Assembly: GCF_000745485.1 (NCBI RefSeq) | Contig: NZ_KN050693.1 | Span: 597,995-661,994 of the forward strand | Reading direction: 5' to 3' | DNA length: 64,000 nt | Source: Methanobacterium veterum | GTDB taxonomy: Archaea > Methanobacteriota > Methanobacteria > Methanobacteriales > Methanobacteriaceae | Shown here: in pieces, positions 16,991-25,860 of the stretch | Numbering within the stretch: the first letter of the stretch is position 1 | Layout: each line of letters opens with the position of its first letter | The notes under the pieces: model-generated | What the model was told of the DNA's origin: nothing | Databases searched by the model: none | What the model saw: the letters and a program-made list of their open reading frames with translations, nothing else | Translations under genes and position numbers: made by a program

Positions 16991-17731
16991 ATGGCTGATA
17001 CATCAAAAGGTACATTATGGGAATTAACACATTCTTTATGGATTTTATGGACATTAGCATTTGGATTTTTGAGCTGGGTGTCATTTTTTTATATTGGATT
17101 TAGGACAAAGCAAAGAAAATGGATTTTATGGGGATTGATATACTCTAGCTCGGCTATAACAGCCATGTTAATAGGTCCAACAGCAGATTATTCAATAATG
17201 GTACCAGAAGATAGCTGGATCATGGATCTACAAATTTTTTATTTCTTTGGCTTATGGATAATTTCCATGATCCATGCATTATGGGTGCGTAATGAATATT
17301 TATTAAGGTTAGAAGCCATAAGTGAACCTATTAGAGATGATGAATATTTAAAAAGAAAATATGCCATGGAATATGCTTATGGAAATGAAGAAAAAAGTAA
17401 ATTTCAAAATCCATTTAAAAGATCTTCAATGAACAGCGGGATTAAAAAAGAAGATGTAAAAGATTTAGAAGTACAGCCAAAACCTGTTGACATCAACAAT
17501 GATCCTGAAGAAGTAATTGCTGATCTTCCTGGAGTTGGATCTATACTGGCCAAAAAGGTTGTTGAAACACGTCAATCAAGTCCATTTAAATCTGTAGATG
17601 AATTTGGTGAGATTTTAGGACTTAAACCTCATATAATTGAAAGAGTTAGGCCATTAATAGTTATTTCTGGTGAATTTCCAGATAATGAAGAATCAGAGAC
17701 TTCAACATCAGGCCGTCTGGTGGATTATTAA
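16991..17731 (+). CDS. Membrane protein with C-terminal helix-hairpin-helix domain
   Basis: About three membrane helices lie within residues 9-105 (LWILWTLAFGFLSWVSFFYIG, split by a short charged loop, WILWGLIYSSSAITAMLIG and IFYFFGLWIISMIHALWV). A charged linker follows, then a ComEA-like helix-hairpin-helix domain at about 158-222 (VDINNDPEEVIADLPGVGSI... ILGLKPHIIERV). HhH domains of this type bind DNA non-specifically or mediate protein contacts. The protein would tether the cassette to the membrane. Its stop codon shares one base with the next start. I know no named family with this exact architecture. Confidence 0.7.
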   Translation: MADTSKGTLWELTHSLWILWTLAFGFLSWVSFFYIGFRTKQRKWILWGLIYSSSAITAMLIGPTADYSIMVPEDSWIMDLQIFYFFGLWIISMIHALWVRNEYLLRLEAISEPIRDDEYLKRKYAMEYAYGNEEKSKFQNPFKRSSMNSGIKKEDVKDLEVQPKPVDINNDPEEVIADLPGVGSILAKKVVETRQSSPFKSVDEFGEILGLKPHIIERVRPLIVISGEFPDNEESETSTSGRLVDY

Positions 17732-18327
17732 TGTTTATAAGAATTCGAAGATTTTTACCTGAAACTAAAGTGGAAGGACCGGGAAATAGAGCGTGCATCT
17801 GGGTTCAAGGATGTTCTATTCAATGCTCTGATTGTGCAGTACCAGAATCATGGCCCACAAGCGGCGGAGAAAAGGTTAAAGTAGAAGAATTAGCCCAAAA
17901 AATTTTAAATATACCTAATATTGAAGGTATAACATTTAGTGGAGGGGAACCATTTGACCAGGCAAAATCTTTAGCTTCTTTGGGCTGCATAGTTCAAAAA
18001 GAAGGGTTATCTGTAGTTACATTTACAGGGTACACTCTGGAGAATATCCAAAATTCCGCTGATCCTGGCTGGCAGGACTTATTATCAGTCACTGACCTGC
18101 TAATTGATGGTCCTTATATTTCAGAAGGGCATGATCCAACTAATTTATGGGTAGGTTCATATAATCAGAGATATCATTTCCTTACTTCACGTTATATCCA
18201 TCTTAAATATGAAATATCAGATGTTTCTAACCGTATTGAAGTTAGAATTCAGGAAGATGGCAGCATATTGGTGAATGGAATGACTAATTTTTCTAAATTA
18301 GAAGATATCTTTAAGGGGATAATCTAA
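17731..18327 (+). CDS. Radical-SAM protein, NrdG/PflA activase-like
   Basis: A 198-residue protein with a single radical-SAM cluster motif CX3CX2C (Cys28, Cys32, Cys35, in GCSIQCSDC). The pattern WVQGC before it, and GITFSGGEPFDQ after it, match activating enzymes for glycyl-radical proteins and the '4Fe-4S single cluster' group. No glycyl-radical enzyme is adjacent. In this context it may modify a cassette partner such as the DUF2997-like protein. Overlaps the previous stop by one base. Radical-SAM chemistry is well supported; the substrate is unknown. Confidence 0.85.
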   Translation: MFIRIRRFLPETKVEGPGNRACIWVQGCSIQCSDCAVPESWPTSGGEKVKVEELAQKILNIPNIEGITFSGGEPFDQAKSLASLGCIVQKEGLSVVTFTGYTLENIQNSADPGWQDLLSVTDLLIDGPYISEGHDPTNLWVGSYNQRYHFLTSRYIHLKYEISDVSNRIEVRIQEDGSILVNGMTNFSKLEDIFKGII

Positions 18328-18342
18328 CTTATTTAATCCTTT

Positions 18343-18879
18343 TCACATGTCTTCATCCTGTTCAGCGATACAGAATCCACAAACAGCGCCCGGGTTATCC
18401 TTTTGTTTATCTTTTACAGGGCAAAAATATGTTCCATTTTCATATTTAACTTTAAAACCACCTGGAAATGGTGTCCCGACTATATGTATTGGTTCATCTA
18501 GGATGAAAGTTGTGTAGATGGATATAATTTTATAAATTTTAAAGAAATGTGATTCTCTTGACCTTATTTTAATCAGCGCCTGCTCCTGTTCATTCAGGAG
18601 TTCAACAGCTTCTTTAAGCTCGCAGGCATTTACCGTGCCTTCAAATTTATTTTGATTATTTTTTATTTCTTTTAACCGCAGAATAAATCCTTTTACATAT
18701 GCCTGCAGGTACTCTTTCCTGTAATTTCCCTGTACATATTTTCCTTCAGCCACCAAGTAAGAATGGGCAGTCATGATATCTGTCACAGAGATATCTGAGG
18801 CTTCTTTTTTAAGAACAAGTAATAGTTCTTTTACTGTTATTTGGCCTGTAAAATCAAGGTCTTCTAGTTTATTTACCAT
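18343..18879 (-). CDS. DUF2115 (UPF0305) family protein, copy 2
   Basis: A 178-residue paralogue of 13865-14398, with the same helical N-terminus and the C-terminal signature PFPGGFKVKYENG-type block, CPVKDKQ and VCGFC. It faces the radical-SAM gene tail to tail with 15 nt between them. A decayed copy of its 3' end lies at 14503-14566, on the other side of the cassette. Function unknown; the four-cysteine arrangement suggests a metal site. Confidence 0.8.
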   Translation of the reverse strand: MVNKLEDLDFTGQITVKELLLVLKKEASDISVTDIMTAHSYLVAEGKYVQGNYRKEYLQAYVKGFILRLKEIKNNQNKFEGTVNACELKEAVELLNEQEQALIKIRSRESHFFKIYKIISIYTTFILDEPIHIVGTPFPGGFKVKYENGTYFCPVKDKQKDNPGAVCGFCIAEQDEDM

Positions 18880-18929
18880 TTAAACTCCATGAAGCTGTTT
18901 ATAAATCAAATTAAAAATAATAAGCTGGT

Positions 18930-21023
18930 TTAAGGCTCAAATTTTGCAAGCCTGCCTTTTCCAAACTTGTTCATTATGGATTCAGCAGTCTTAGGTCCTA
19001 TACCTTCTATTTTAACCAGTTCTTTCTCTGAAACGTAACTTAAATCAGTTCCGAAAGCTTCTACAAGAGCTCGGGCACGTTTACGTCCCAGTCTTTTAAC
19101 ACTGACAACAAGTTGAATGATGTCTTCGCGGACTCCATAGTAAAGGCGTGCTGACAACTTATCGAGGTCGTTAGAGTGTGAATAGTTGTCTAGAACATGG
19201 CAAATTTCTTTAAAGAACTTTACCATTCTGGAAGCTTCATAAGCAGCCCTTCTTGTGGTTGCAGCGTACACATTAAACGCATTTTCTATTCCGTACTCAC
19301 TTCTCTCATTTATCCACTCTAAAAGAGCGGCAGTTGTAGCTTCATCGTTGCTGATATCGCAGGCAAATATTCCATATTCATTCAGCTTGTCCATCACTGG
19401 TTCTTTACTTTTACGGCTTTTAAATGAGATTTTAGGCATATCTGGAGTCCTTGAAATGTCATAAATAAGCTGGTAAATATCAAGATCTGAAGCTCTTTTG
19501 GCGTATTCTTTAAGTCTTACTGCAGTTTCAACTGTGTAGTTGCTTCTTGCAATTAAATTTCCAAAATCTGTTGTTTTAAGCCCTTCAGGAGTAAGTTGGA
19601 TTATCCCGTTTTGAATCAGGAACTCAAGTGCACTGTTTATTTCGTATTCCATTGTATCTACTGCTAGAGCGCCGAAAAACTCGTTGCAGTTCATTTGATA
19701 ACCATAGAATGTTTCACTGAAAAATTCTGTTATTTCCTGTGGAGTTTTGGCAAGTGAAGATGCAACCTGTGCTATTATCTGCCTGAAAACAGCGTCTTTA
19801 TTTTCTATGAGTTTGGAGGATGTAAGTTCTATTTCTCCATATACATAATGGTCTTTTAAGTTGTAGCCCTCATCCATACTTTTGGCAACTAAATAGGAAT
19901 ACCCTTCAGTATCATATCCCGGTCGACCTGCACGGCCTGACATCTGCTCATAATCAAATACGGGGATACTTTGAGGACCTCTGGATGTCCAGCGAGTGTA
20001 ATCTCGTATTATAACATTTTTAGATGGGAGATTTACCCCGTACATGAGACTTGGAGTAGCGGTTATCATGTAAAGGTTGCCTTCTCTAAACTCATTTTCA
20101 ATTATTTCCCTCTGCTTGTCAAAAAGGCCTGCGTGGTGGAATGCTATTCCATTTTCAATGCATTCTGCAAGTTTTAGACACACTGAAGTTGGGCGTGACC
20201 CCCTTTTCCTTGGCACGTCCAGTATTTTTTGGGCTACGGCTCTAAATGCAAGTTTTTTATCCCTTGGAATTTTCTTTTTCACTTTACCTGAGATAAAATT
20301 TGCAAGAGCTTCTGTAAACCGTCTTGTAGATACAAAAACAAGGATCTGGGATGAATCTTCAATGGATTCGTTTAAAACTTTTAAAACAGCATCATTTTTA
20401 TTTTTAACTCCAAGCTCCTCAGTTATAAGGACATCCTTATAAAGTGGAACCGGCCTGTAATCATGTTCCACAATTTCTGCATCCAGCCAGCTTGCAAGCT
20501 CGTCCATATTTTTAAGTGTTGCTGAAAGTGCAATGATTCTTAGGGCTGGATTGATAATTTTTGATCGTGTTAGTGCACATTCAATTGTTGGGCCCCTTGA
20601 GTATTCACCAATCATGTGAAACTCGTCAATAATCAGAAGATCCATTTCTCTTAAATTGTTCCATGAAAAACGGGTGATAGCATCAAATGATTCAAAGACC
20701 ATAACTGAGAGGTCTGAAAATTTGGGGTGTTTCCCTACCTTTATACCAAATTTTTCAAACTTCTTGAATTCTGCCAGTTTTTCATTCTGTATGGATATGA
20801 GCGGCGCGGCATATACAACCTTTCCACCGTTTAAAATTGTATTTAATGCAGCAATTACTCCAAGAAGTGTTTTTCCACTTGCAGTGGGAATTGCTATTAT
20901 ATAATTAGACTTATTTTCAAGTAATCCTGAATCTAAAACCGCTTTTTGCGCTGGATTTAGTTCTTTAATCTTTGGATAGCAATCACTGATTATATCTCTG
21001 ATTTTCTGATCTACTTTTTCCAT
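18930..21023 (-). CDS. Hel308-like Ski2-family DNA helicase
   Basis: A superfamily-2 helicase of 697 residues. Motif I is PTASGKT, motif II DEFH (DLLIIDEFHMIGE), motif III LSATL, motif VI QMSGRAGRPG. The C-terminus has a winged-helix region, the RLGRKRARALVEAFG segment and a helix-hairpin-helix (IEGIGPKTAESI), as in Hel308. Hel308 acts at stalled replication forks in archaea. The start is placed at ATG 21023 (MEKVDQKIRD), because a TATA-like TATACTATAAAAAG lies just 5' of it; a TTG at 21080 would lie upstream of the promoter. The DEFH box, rather than the common DEIH or DEAH, is a minor variant. Confidence 0.8.
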   Translation of the reverse strand: MEKVDQKIRDIISDCYPKIKELNPAQKAVLDSGLLENKSNYIIAIPTASGKTLLGVIAALNTILNGGKVVYAAPLISIQNEKLAEFKKFEKFGIKVGKHPKFSDLSVMVFESFDAITRFSWNNLREMDLLIIDEFHMIGEYSRGPTIECALTRSKIINPALRIIALSATLKNMDELASWLDAEIVEHDYRPVPLYKDVLITEELGVKNKNDAVLKVLNESIEDSSQILVFVSTRRFTEALANFISGKVKKKIPRDKKLAFRAVAQKILDVPRKRGSRPTSVCLKLAECIENGIAFHHAGLFDKQREIIENEFREGNLYMITATPSLMYGVNLPSKNVIIRDYTRWTSRGPQSIPVFDYEQMSGRAGRPGYDTEGYSYLVAKSMDEGYNLKDHYVYGEIELTSSKLIENKDAVFRQIIAQVASSLAKTPQEITEFFSETFYGYQMNCNEFFGALAVDTMEYEINSALEFLIQNGIIQLTPEGLKTTDFGNLIARSNYTVETAVRLKEYAKRASDLDIYQLIYDISRTPDMPKISFKSRKSKEPVMDKLNEYGIFACDISNDEATTAALLEWINERSEYGIENAFNVYAATTRRAAYEASRMVKFFKEICHVLDNYSHSNDLDKLSARLYYGVREDIIQLVVSVKRLGRKRARALVEAFGTDLSYVSEKELVKIEGIGPKTAESIMNKFGKGRLAKFEP

Positions 21024-21214
21024 AGAAATTAATAGTGTGTACTGCTTTTTATAGTATACCTTTAAATATTCATTTAACAATCTGGTTATATGCCCTCAAT
21101 AAGTTAAAAACTATTAATTCCCTCTTATTTTTGCTTGATATTCTTTATAATTAGAAAAAAATAATAGTGATCAGGAATATAATCATACATAAAGATAGTT
21201 AGTGAGTGTTTATC

Positions 21215-21553
21215 ATGCCTGTATTTCAAACCGTAACTCCAAAAGCAGCACTTAAATTAATGGAAGAGAAAGGTAATAAAATAACTATTCTGGATATCCG
21301 ACCTGAGGATGAATTTGAAAAAGAACACATTCCTGGAGCAGAAAATCTGGATTATCATGGACATCATTTCCAGGAAAAGGCAGAAAAGCTGGATAAAAAT
21401 AAGAATTATATTATATATTGCAAAAGTGGTGCTAGAGGCGAATATTTTATGGGTAAAATGAAAGAATCAGGCTTTGATGGAGCTTATAATATATTAGGTG
21501 GTTTTGTGGCCTGGAAAATAAGTAGACTTCCCCTTGTAGGTGGAACAGACTAA
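21215..21553 (+). CDS. Rhodanese-domain protein
   Basis: A single rhodanese domain of 112 residues. The pattern ITILDIRPEDEFEKEHIPGAENL is typical and the active-site loop is CKSGAR. It should transfer sulfane sulfur or bind a thiol carrier. The start is ATG 21215; a GTG nine bases upstream is less likely. A second rhodanese is at 49665-50012. The following 424 nt are AT-rich. Confidence 0.88.
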   Translation: MPVFQTVTPKAALKLMEEKGNKITILDIRPEDEFEKEHIPGAENLDYHGHHFQEKAEKLDKNKNYIIYCKSGARGEYFMGKMKESGFDGAYNILGGFVAWKISRLPLVGGTD

Positions 21554-21977
21554 TTCTTAAACTTGATTTGTATCTAAATTTGAGTGAAGTTCTATTTTTA
21601 TTTATAATTTTAAATGATTGAAATGTTCAGCTAAATCCGGCCAACTTATAACTTAATATTTAGGGAGAAGTTTCAAATTTGGAGTAACTTTGGTTAAGTA
21701 TTTGGAATAAGATAAAATAATTATTATTTGTATAGTTTGAATTAGATGAATTAGTTATAATATGCTTTAAGGGTACATAATTCTTTTTCAGGATTCATTT
21801 CCTAAATAATATGGCTATTTAATTTATTAACTGAATAAATCAGTTAAATAAACCTATTATTTTTTACAATACTTATTTTAATCTTAATTCAACCAGTTAT
21901 GGCATTTAAAGAGAAAAGTTTATTAAAAATTAAAAATAAATTAGTATATATCACTCTGTATCTAAAGGAGGTATCTG
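21554..21977. other. Intergenic region, 424 nt
   Basis: AT-rich, with no reading frame, repeat or stable stem I can support. The last 80 nt should hold the promoter of the DUF5518 gene; AAAGGAGGT at 21964-21972 is a near-ideal Shine-Dalgarno. Confidence 0.5.
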
Positions 21978-22331
21978 ATGGTAAATTGGGGAGCAGTAGT
22001 TATAGGATTTGTTCTATCGATAATATTGTCATGGCTATTTGGCGCAATGTTTAGCGGAGGAAATTACTTTGGATTGTTTATAGCTGGACTAATCGTCGGT
22101 TTAATGGTCGGTGATGGGGCCTTAAACGGCGCGTGGAATGCCGCTATAGCAGGTGCATTTGGTGGAATAATAGCAGCCATACTGATTGTTATTGGAGGAA
22201 CACTGTTTTTAGGTATTGCAGGATTTTTAGCAGGAGCTGCAGTGGGACTGGTAGTTGTAGTAGTTGCAATAATTCAGTCTTTAATCCTTATGGGAATTGG
22301 CGGAGCTATAGGTGGAGCAATAAAAGGATAG
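21978..22331 (+). CDS. DUF5518 glycine-rich membrane protein
   Basis: A 117-residue integral-membrane protein made of glycine- and alanine-rich helices (GFVLSIILSWLFGAMF; FIAGLIVGLMVGDG; AAIAGAFGGIIAAILIVIGG). This matches DUF5518, a family common and multi-copy in Methanobacteriales with no assigned function. The Shine-Dalgarno AAAGGAGGT is one of the strongest in the window, so it is probably well expressed. No partner is evident. Confidence 0.8.
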   Translation: MVNWGAVVIGFVLSIILSWLFGAMFSGGNYFGLFIAGLIVGLMVGDGALNGAWNAAIAGAFGGIIAAILIVIGGTLFLGIAGFLAGAAVGLVVVVVAIIQSLILMGIGGAIGGAIKG

Positions 22332-22352
22332 AAAATAAGTTAAGGGATAATT

Positions 22353-22826
22353 TTACCCTTTTTTCTCTTTTTTAACAACAATTATATCTGAAATTTTGGT
22401 TGAAGGATACTGACCTTCAGAATCTTTTTCAACACTTTTTACCATGTCCCATACAGTTAAAAGTGCCACGCTTGTACCTGTTAAAGCTTCCATTTCAACA
22501 CCAGTTTTTCCGAGGGAAGTTACACTGACTTCGGCCTGTATAAATTGGGGTTTTACATCGAATTTTACATCGACACCTGTGATTTTAAGGGAATGGCACA
22601 GAGGAATCAGGTGGTGTGTTGATTTTACAGCTCCAATAGCCGCAATTTGGGCCGTAGTAAGGACATTACCTTTTTTAATTTCTTCTTTTTCTATAAGTTG
22701 AATTGTTTCTGCATTTAAGTAGATCTTACCCTGTGCTACAGCGGTTCTTTTTACAACTGGTTTATCTGATACTTCTACCATGTGAACACCTTTTTTAGAA
22801 AGGTGTGTAAATGATTTTTCTTCCAT
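22353..22826 (-). CDS. moaC: Cyclic pyranopterin monophosphate synthase MoaC
   Basis: Catalyses the second step of molybdopterin synthesis, forming cyclic pyranopterin monophosphate. Family blocks are clear: ISDKPVVKRTA-like start, KGNVLTTAQIAAIGAVKSTHHLIPLCH, GVEMEALTGTSVALLTVWDM. Length 157 residues is normal. The GGAG site precedes ATG 22826. The other molybdopterin genes are not in the window, though a sulfite-oxidase-type protein that would need the cofactor is at 54289-54981. Confidence 0.95.
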   Translation of the reverse strand: MEEKSFTHLSKKGVHMVEVSDKPVVKRTAVAQGKIYLNAETIQLIEKEEIKKGNVLTTAQIAAIGAVKSTHHLIPLCHSLKITGVDVKFDVKPQFIQAEVSVTSLGKTGVEMEALTGTSVALLTVWDMVKSVEKDSEGQYPSTKISDIIVVKKEKKG

Positions 22827-22896
22827 TTAAGTCAGCTCCTAGTGAATTATTATAGTGAATTACGTGACTTTTTAAACGCTTAATTTTAAATATATC

Positions 22897-23034
22897 CGAA
22901 AATCGTAGATTTTCGATACGTCAAAACTTTCATTTTTGACAGCCGTCAAAAAAATCAAAGATTTTTTGCAGGTTGAAAGAAATGTATATCATTTCTTGAA
23001 CCCCAAAATTTTGTTAACAAAATTTTAGAGGTTT
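22897..23034. repeat. Hairpin array 2 (five units)
   Basis: Units: CGAAAATC/GATTTTCG (22897-22915, loop GTA), GTCAAAA/TTTTGAC (22920-22940), CAAAAAAATC/GATTTTTTG (22947-22968), AAGAAATG/CATTTCTT (22977-22997) with outer GGTT/AACC pairing, and a 22-nt perfect palindrome centred on GTTAAC (23005-23026). It lies between the glycosyltransferase and moaC, both on the minus strand. Confidence 0.8.
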
Positions 23035-23114
23035 AAACCACGTAAATACATTTTTTTAGATCAATTATTAATCTAAATTATCTGGTAATTCACTATTAAT
23101 TTTATGAGTGTTAA

Positions 23115-24185
23115 TCAATAGGGAATTTCAATACTTGAATATTTCATTACCTGTTCCCTTGCATTTTTTCCCATGTTCTCTTTAAGTTCTTTATCCTGCA
23201 GTATTTTATTAATTGCTTCTGCAAGTCCTACTGGGTCTTCGGGATTTATAAGTATTCCAATCTTTTTATTTACAACTTCTGGAATTCCTCCAACTTTAGT
23301 TGCAACTACGGGTTTACCAGACGCCATAGCCTCTAAAATCACAATACCAAAACTTTCAGATACCGAAGGCACTACTACAACATCTGCTGAAGGCATTATA
23401 TCTTCAATATCATTTCTCGCACCTGTAAAAGTAATTCCTTCTATTTTTTCGAATTCTACAATGCCCTTGAGTTCCTCAAGAAGGGGTCCGTCTCCAACAA
23501 TCACTATTTCTGCATCTACATTGAGGAATTCTTTTGCCCGTATAAGATATTCAACACCCTTTTGCCACACTAAATTACCAACAAAAAGCACAACTGGCTT
23601 TTGTGGGTTTATATGCATTTCTTCTTTAAATGTGCCCATTTGATCTGGTCTAAATCGTTCAACATCTACTGAATTGTAGGTGATTGATAGTTTATCTTCA
23701 AGTCCTTCGATGCCTAACTTAAGGACATTTTCTTTGAGCGAATCACTTACAACGAATACATAATCTGATCTTTTTAAAATAAATTTAATTATCGATTTTA
23801 ACAGGGGTTTACGTGCCAGGACAAATATATCCGAGCCATGTATCGTAATCGCCGTTTTAGTCCCTGAAAACATACTGCAAATAACTGCTATTAATCCCGG
23901 AGGCATAACGTAATGGGCGTGTATAAGATCAATGTTATATTTTCTAATCATGCTCAAAAGCTTAAAAGTGGCAGATATTGAAAATAAAAATCCTCGTATA
24001 CCCTTAATATTTACAGTTGGGGCTGTAAAAACAGGAATACCTTCAATATCAGAAATATTTTCATGGGGATATGTGAGTACACATACTTTATCCCCTCGAT
24101 TTACCAGTTCTCTGGATAAAAGATAGGTATATGAAGAAATACCTCCTAAATGGGGTGGAAAATGGCCAACCATACATATCTTCAT
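23115..24185 (-). CDS. GT4-family glycosyltransferase
   Basis: A retaining glycosyltransferase of 356 residues with two Rossmann lobes. Typical blocks: GHFPPHLGGISSYTYLLSREL at the N-terminus, HAHYVMPPGLIA, SITYNSVDVERFRP, LFVGNLVWQKGVEYLI, and the donor-binding PSVSESFGIVILEAMASGKPVVAT. The start is ATG 24185, preceded by AAGGTG; the GTG at 24194 is inside that site. It ends soon after the last helix (YSSIEIPY), slightly short for the family but all core motifs are present. Probably cytosolic; acceptor unknown. Confidence 0.88.
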   Translation of the reverse strand: MKICMVGHFPPHLGGISSYTYLLSRELVNRGDKVCVLTYPHENISDIEGIPVFTAPTVNIKGIRGFLFSISATFKLLSMIRKYNIDLIHAHYVMPPGLIAVICSMFSGTKTAITIHGSDIFVLARKPLLKSIIKFILKRSDYVFVVSDSLKENVLKLGIEGLEDKLSITYNSVDVERFRPDQMGTFKEEMHINPQKPVVLFVGNLVWQKGVEYLIRAKEFLNVDAEIVIVGDGPLLEELKGIVEFEKIEGITFTGARNDIEDIMPSADVVVVPSVSESFGIVILEAMASGKPVVATKVGGIPEVVNKKIGILINPEDPVGLAEAINKILQDKELKENMGKNAREQVMKYSSIEIPY

Positions 24186-24255
24186 TATGTTCACCTTAAA
24201 TTAAGTTATATCATTGTAAAAATTATAAATTTATTTAATTATAATTTAAAAGCAG

Positions 24256-25368
24256 TTACTGTTTATTTAAAATTCTGCCGTTCATTGTAACGATAATTAT
24301 GTCAAAATCTATGTTATATTTTTCCTGACATTTCTCTTTTATAGATTTACCTATGAGTTCAAAAACAGAGAAGGTCATGTTTTCTTTATCAAGAATAGTT
24401 ATCATGTCTTCTGTAGTCTTAGATTTAAAAATAGATCCTATTAACTTTTTGTCTGCACCTAAAAGTCCGCAGTATGCTGCTATTATTTCTCTTCTTCCAT
24501 CTGCAACACTATTTTTAGTGTTAAAAATACCTGCAGCGATTTTAATGAGTTTACCTGCGTGTCCAAATAATATAATTTTGCTGATGCCTTTTTCTTCAGC
24601 TTTGTCTAACATGTAACCTACAAAATTGCTCATCTGGACTATTTTGTCTTTAGGGGCATCTAAAATTTTAACTGCAAGGCGTTCTCCAATGTTACCTGGC
24701 ACGAAGATAAGATCTTCATATCCTTCAGCCACTGCAACATCAATCTGGCAGGCTAAAGATTCTTTATAAGCTTTAGAAGACATAGGCCTTGCGATACCAG
24801 TAGTTCCAAGAATTGAAATACCGTCGGTTATACCGAGACGAGAATTCATGGTTTTTTTTGCAATTTCTTCTCCTTTTGGGACAAATACTGTAACTTCTGC
24901 TCCCTTTCCTTTAGGGAGCACCTTTTGGAGATTAGTTTTTATCATCTGTCTTGGAACAGGATTTATAGCATGTTCTCCAACTGGGATCTGTAAACCTGGT
25001 TTGGTTACTTTACCAACACCTTCCCCGCCTTTAATTTTTATTTCATTGTTTTCAGTTATTTTCACGTCAGCACATATTTTAAGGTTTGTGGTGACATCGG
25101 GGTCATTATAGGGCATTTTAACTACACATGCCCTTCCAGAATTAGAATTAATTTTCCTTGAACAATTTATGTCAATTTTAAGTATTCCAAAAGGAGTTTC
25201 AATATCTATCTGTGATATAATATTTCTATTTATAGTTAAAAGTGCTGCAACTGCTGCTGCTGCTGCAGCGCTCCCTGTTGTAATCCCGTAAGGGGAATTT
25301 TCATTGTTTTTCATTAATTCCCCTGTATCTTTGGACTTATTAATGAGATGTGCACTGTGGATTTCCAT
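24256..25368 (-). CDS. cbiD: Cobalt-precorrin-5B C1-methyltransferase CbiD
   Basis: Methylates C-1 of the corrin precursor in the anaerobic cobalamin route, needed for methanogenesis cofactors. Family marks: YGITTGSAAAAAAVAALL near the N-terminus, GEHAINPVPRQMI, LGITDGISILGTTGIARPMS, and the GHAGKLIKIAAGIFNTKNSVADGR-type block. ATG 25368 lies 10 nt after the thioredoxin gene's stop; a second start at ATG 25314 has a better site (GGGG at five bases) and may be the real one, since the conserved domain begins right after it. Confidence 0.93.
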   Translation of the reverse strand: MEIHSAHLINKSKDTGELMKNNENSPYGITTGSAAAAAAVAALLTINRNIISQIDIETPFGILKIDINCSRKINSNSGRACVVKMPYNDPDVTTNLKICADVKITENNEIKIKGGEGVGKVTKPGLQIPVGEHAINPVPRQMIKTNLQKVLPKGKGAEVTVFVPKGEEIAKKTMNSRLGITDGISILGTTGIARPMSSKAYKESLACQIDVAVAEGYEDLIFVPGNIGERLAVKILDAPKDKIVQMSNFVGYMLDKAEEKGISKIILFGHAGKLIKIAAGIFNTKNSVADGRREIIAAYCGLLGADKKLIGSIFKSKTTEDMITILDKENMTFSVFELIGKSIKEKCQEKYNIDFDIIIVTMNGRILNKQ

Positions 25369-25378
25369 TTTTCTAAAG

Positions 25379-25639
25379 TTATGATTGTAATTCTTCTTTA
25401 ATAGCTTTTTCTAGCTCATCTTTTTCAGGAGCTCCTACAAATTTCACAGTACCGTTTATAGCAACGGCTGGAACTGCCATTAAGCCATATTCTATTGCTT
25501 TTTCACGATTCTGCATTATATCAATTTTTTCAACTTCTATATCGTCTTGCATTTCTTTTTTTACTGCGTCAACAACTTCTATGGCCATAGGACAGTATGG
25601 GCATGAAGGAGATGTAAATACTTCTACTTTAACAGCCAT
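25379..25639 (-). CDS. Small thioredoxin/glutaredoxin-like protein
   Basis: An 86-residue thioredoxin-fold protein with a CPYC active site (Cys13, Cys16) and the cis-proline loop AVPAVAINGT. Such mini-thioredoxins are usual in methanogens and reduce disulfides of metabolic enzymes. GGAGG precedes the ATG. It is followed after 10 nt by cbiD and probably shares its transcript. Confidence 0.9.
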   Translation of the reverse strand: MAVKVEVFTSPSCPYCPMAIEVVDAVKKEMQDDIEVEKIDIMQNREKAIEYGLMAVPAVAINGTVKFVGAPEKDELEKAIKEELQS

Positions 25640-25790
25640 TATTTAACCTCCATTATATAAGATTTTTATTTTAACATTATTCAATTTATTCAATATTTTT
25701 AGCATTTCTATTTTAATAAAATATCTATTTGGTTTTTTTAAGATTTAAATTTAACCCGCAAGTTACTGCAGATAAAAACATGTTGAAGTG

Positions 25791-25860
25791 TATCTTTTAA
25801 GTGATAGTCTAAGTTTTTCTAAACTAGTTAAGTTTAGGGGCGCAGTAAAGTCATTCAACA
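25791..25860. promoter_or_regulatory. Paired inverted repeats in intergenic region
   Basis: An outer TGTTGAA/TTCAACA pair (25791-25797 and 25854-25860) encloses a hairpin CTAAACT-AGTTA-AGTTTAG (25819-25837). It lies between divergent thioredoxin and shikimate kinase genes. It could be a structured leader or a regulatory site for either side. The rest of the 431-nt gap is AT-rich. Confidence 0.35.

Noticed and set aside
14638..18327. Cassette as a plain NrdD/NrdG ribonucleotide-reductase locus
   Set aside because: The radical-SAM protein resembles NrdG, but no NrdD or other glycyl-radical enzyme is present, and the other genes belong to different families.
20077..20442. 121-codon plus-strand frame inside the helicase
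   Set aside because: Antisense to conserved helicase motifs; no promoter or ribosome site.
24256..25368. Cobalamin riboswitch near cbiD
   Set aside because: No B12-box-like conserved block is seen upstream, and such riboswitches are not expected in this order.
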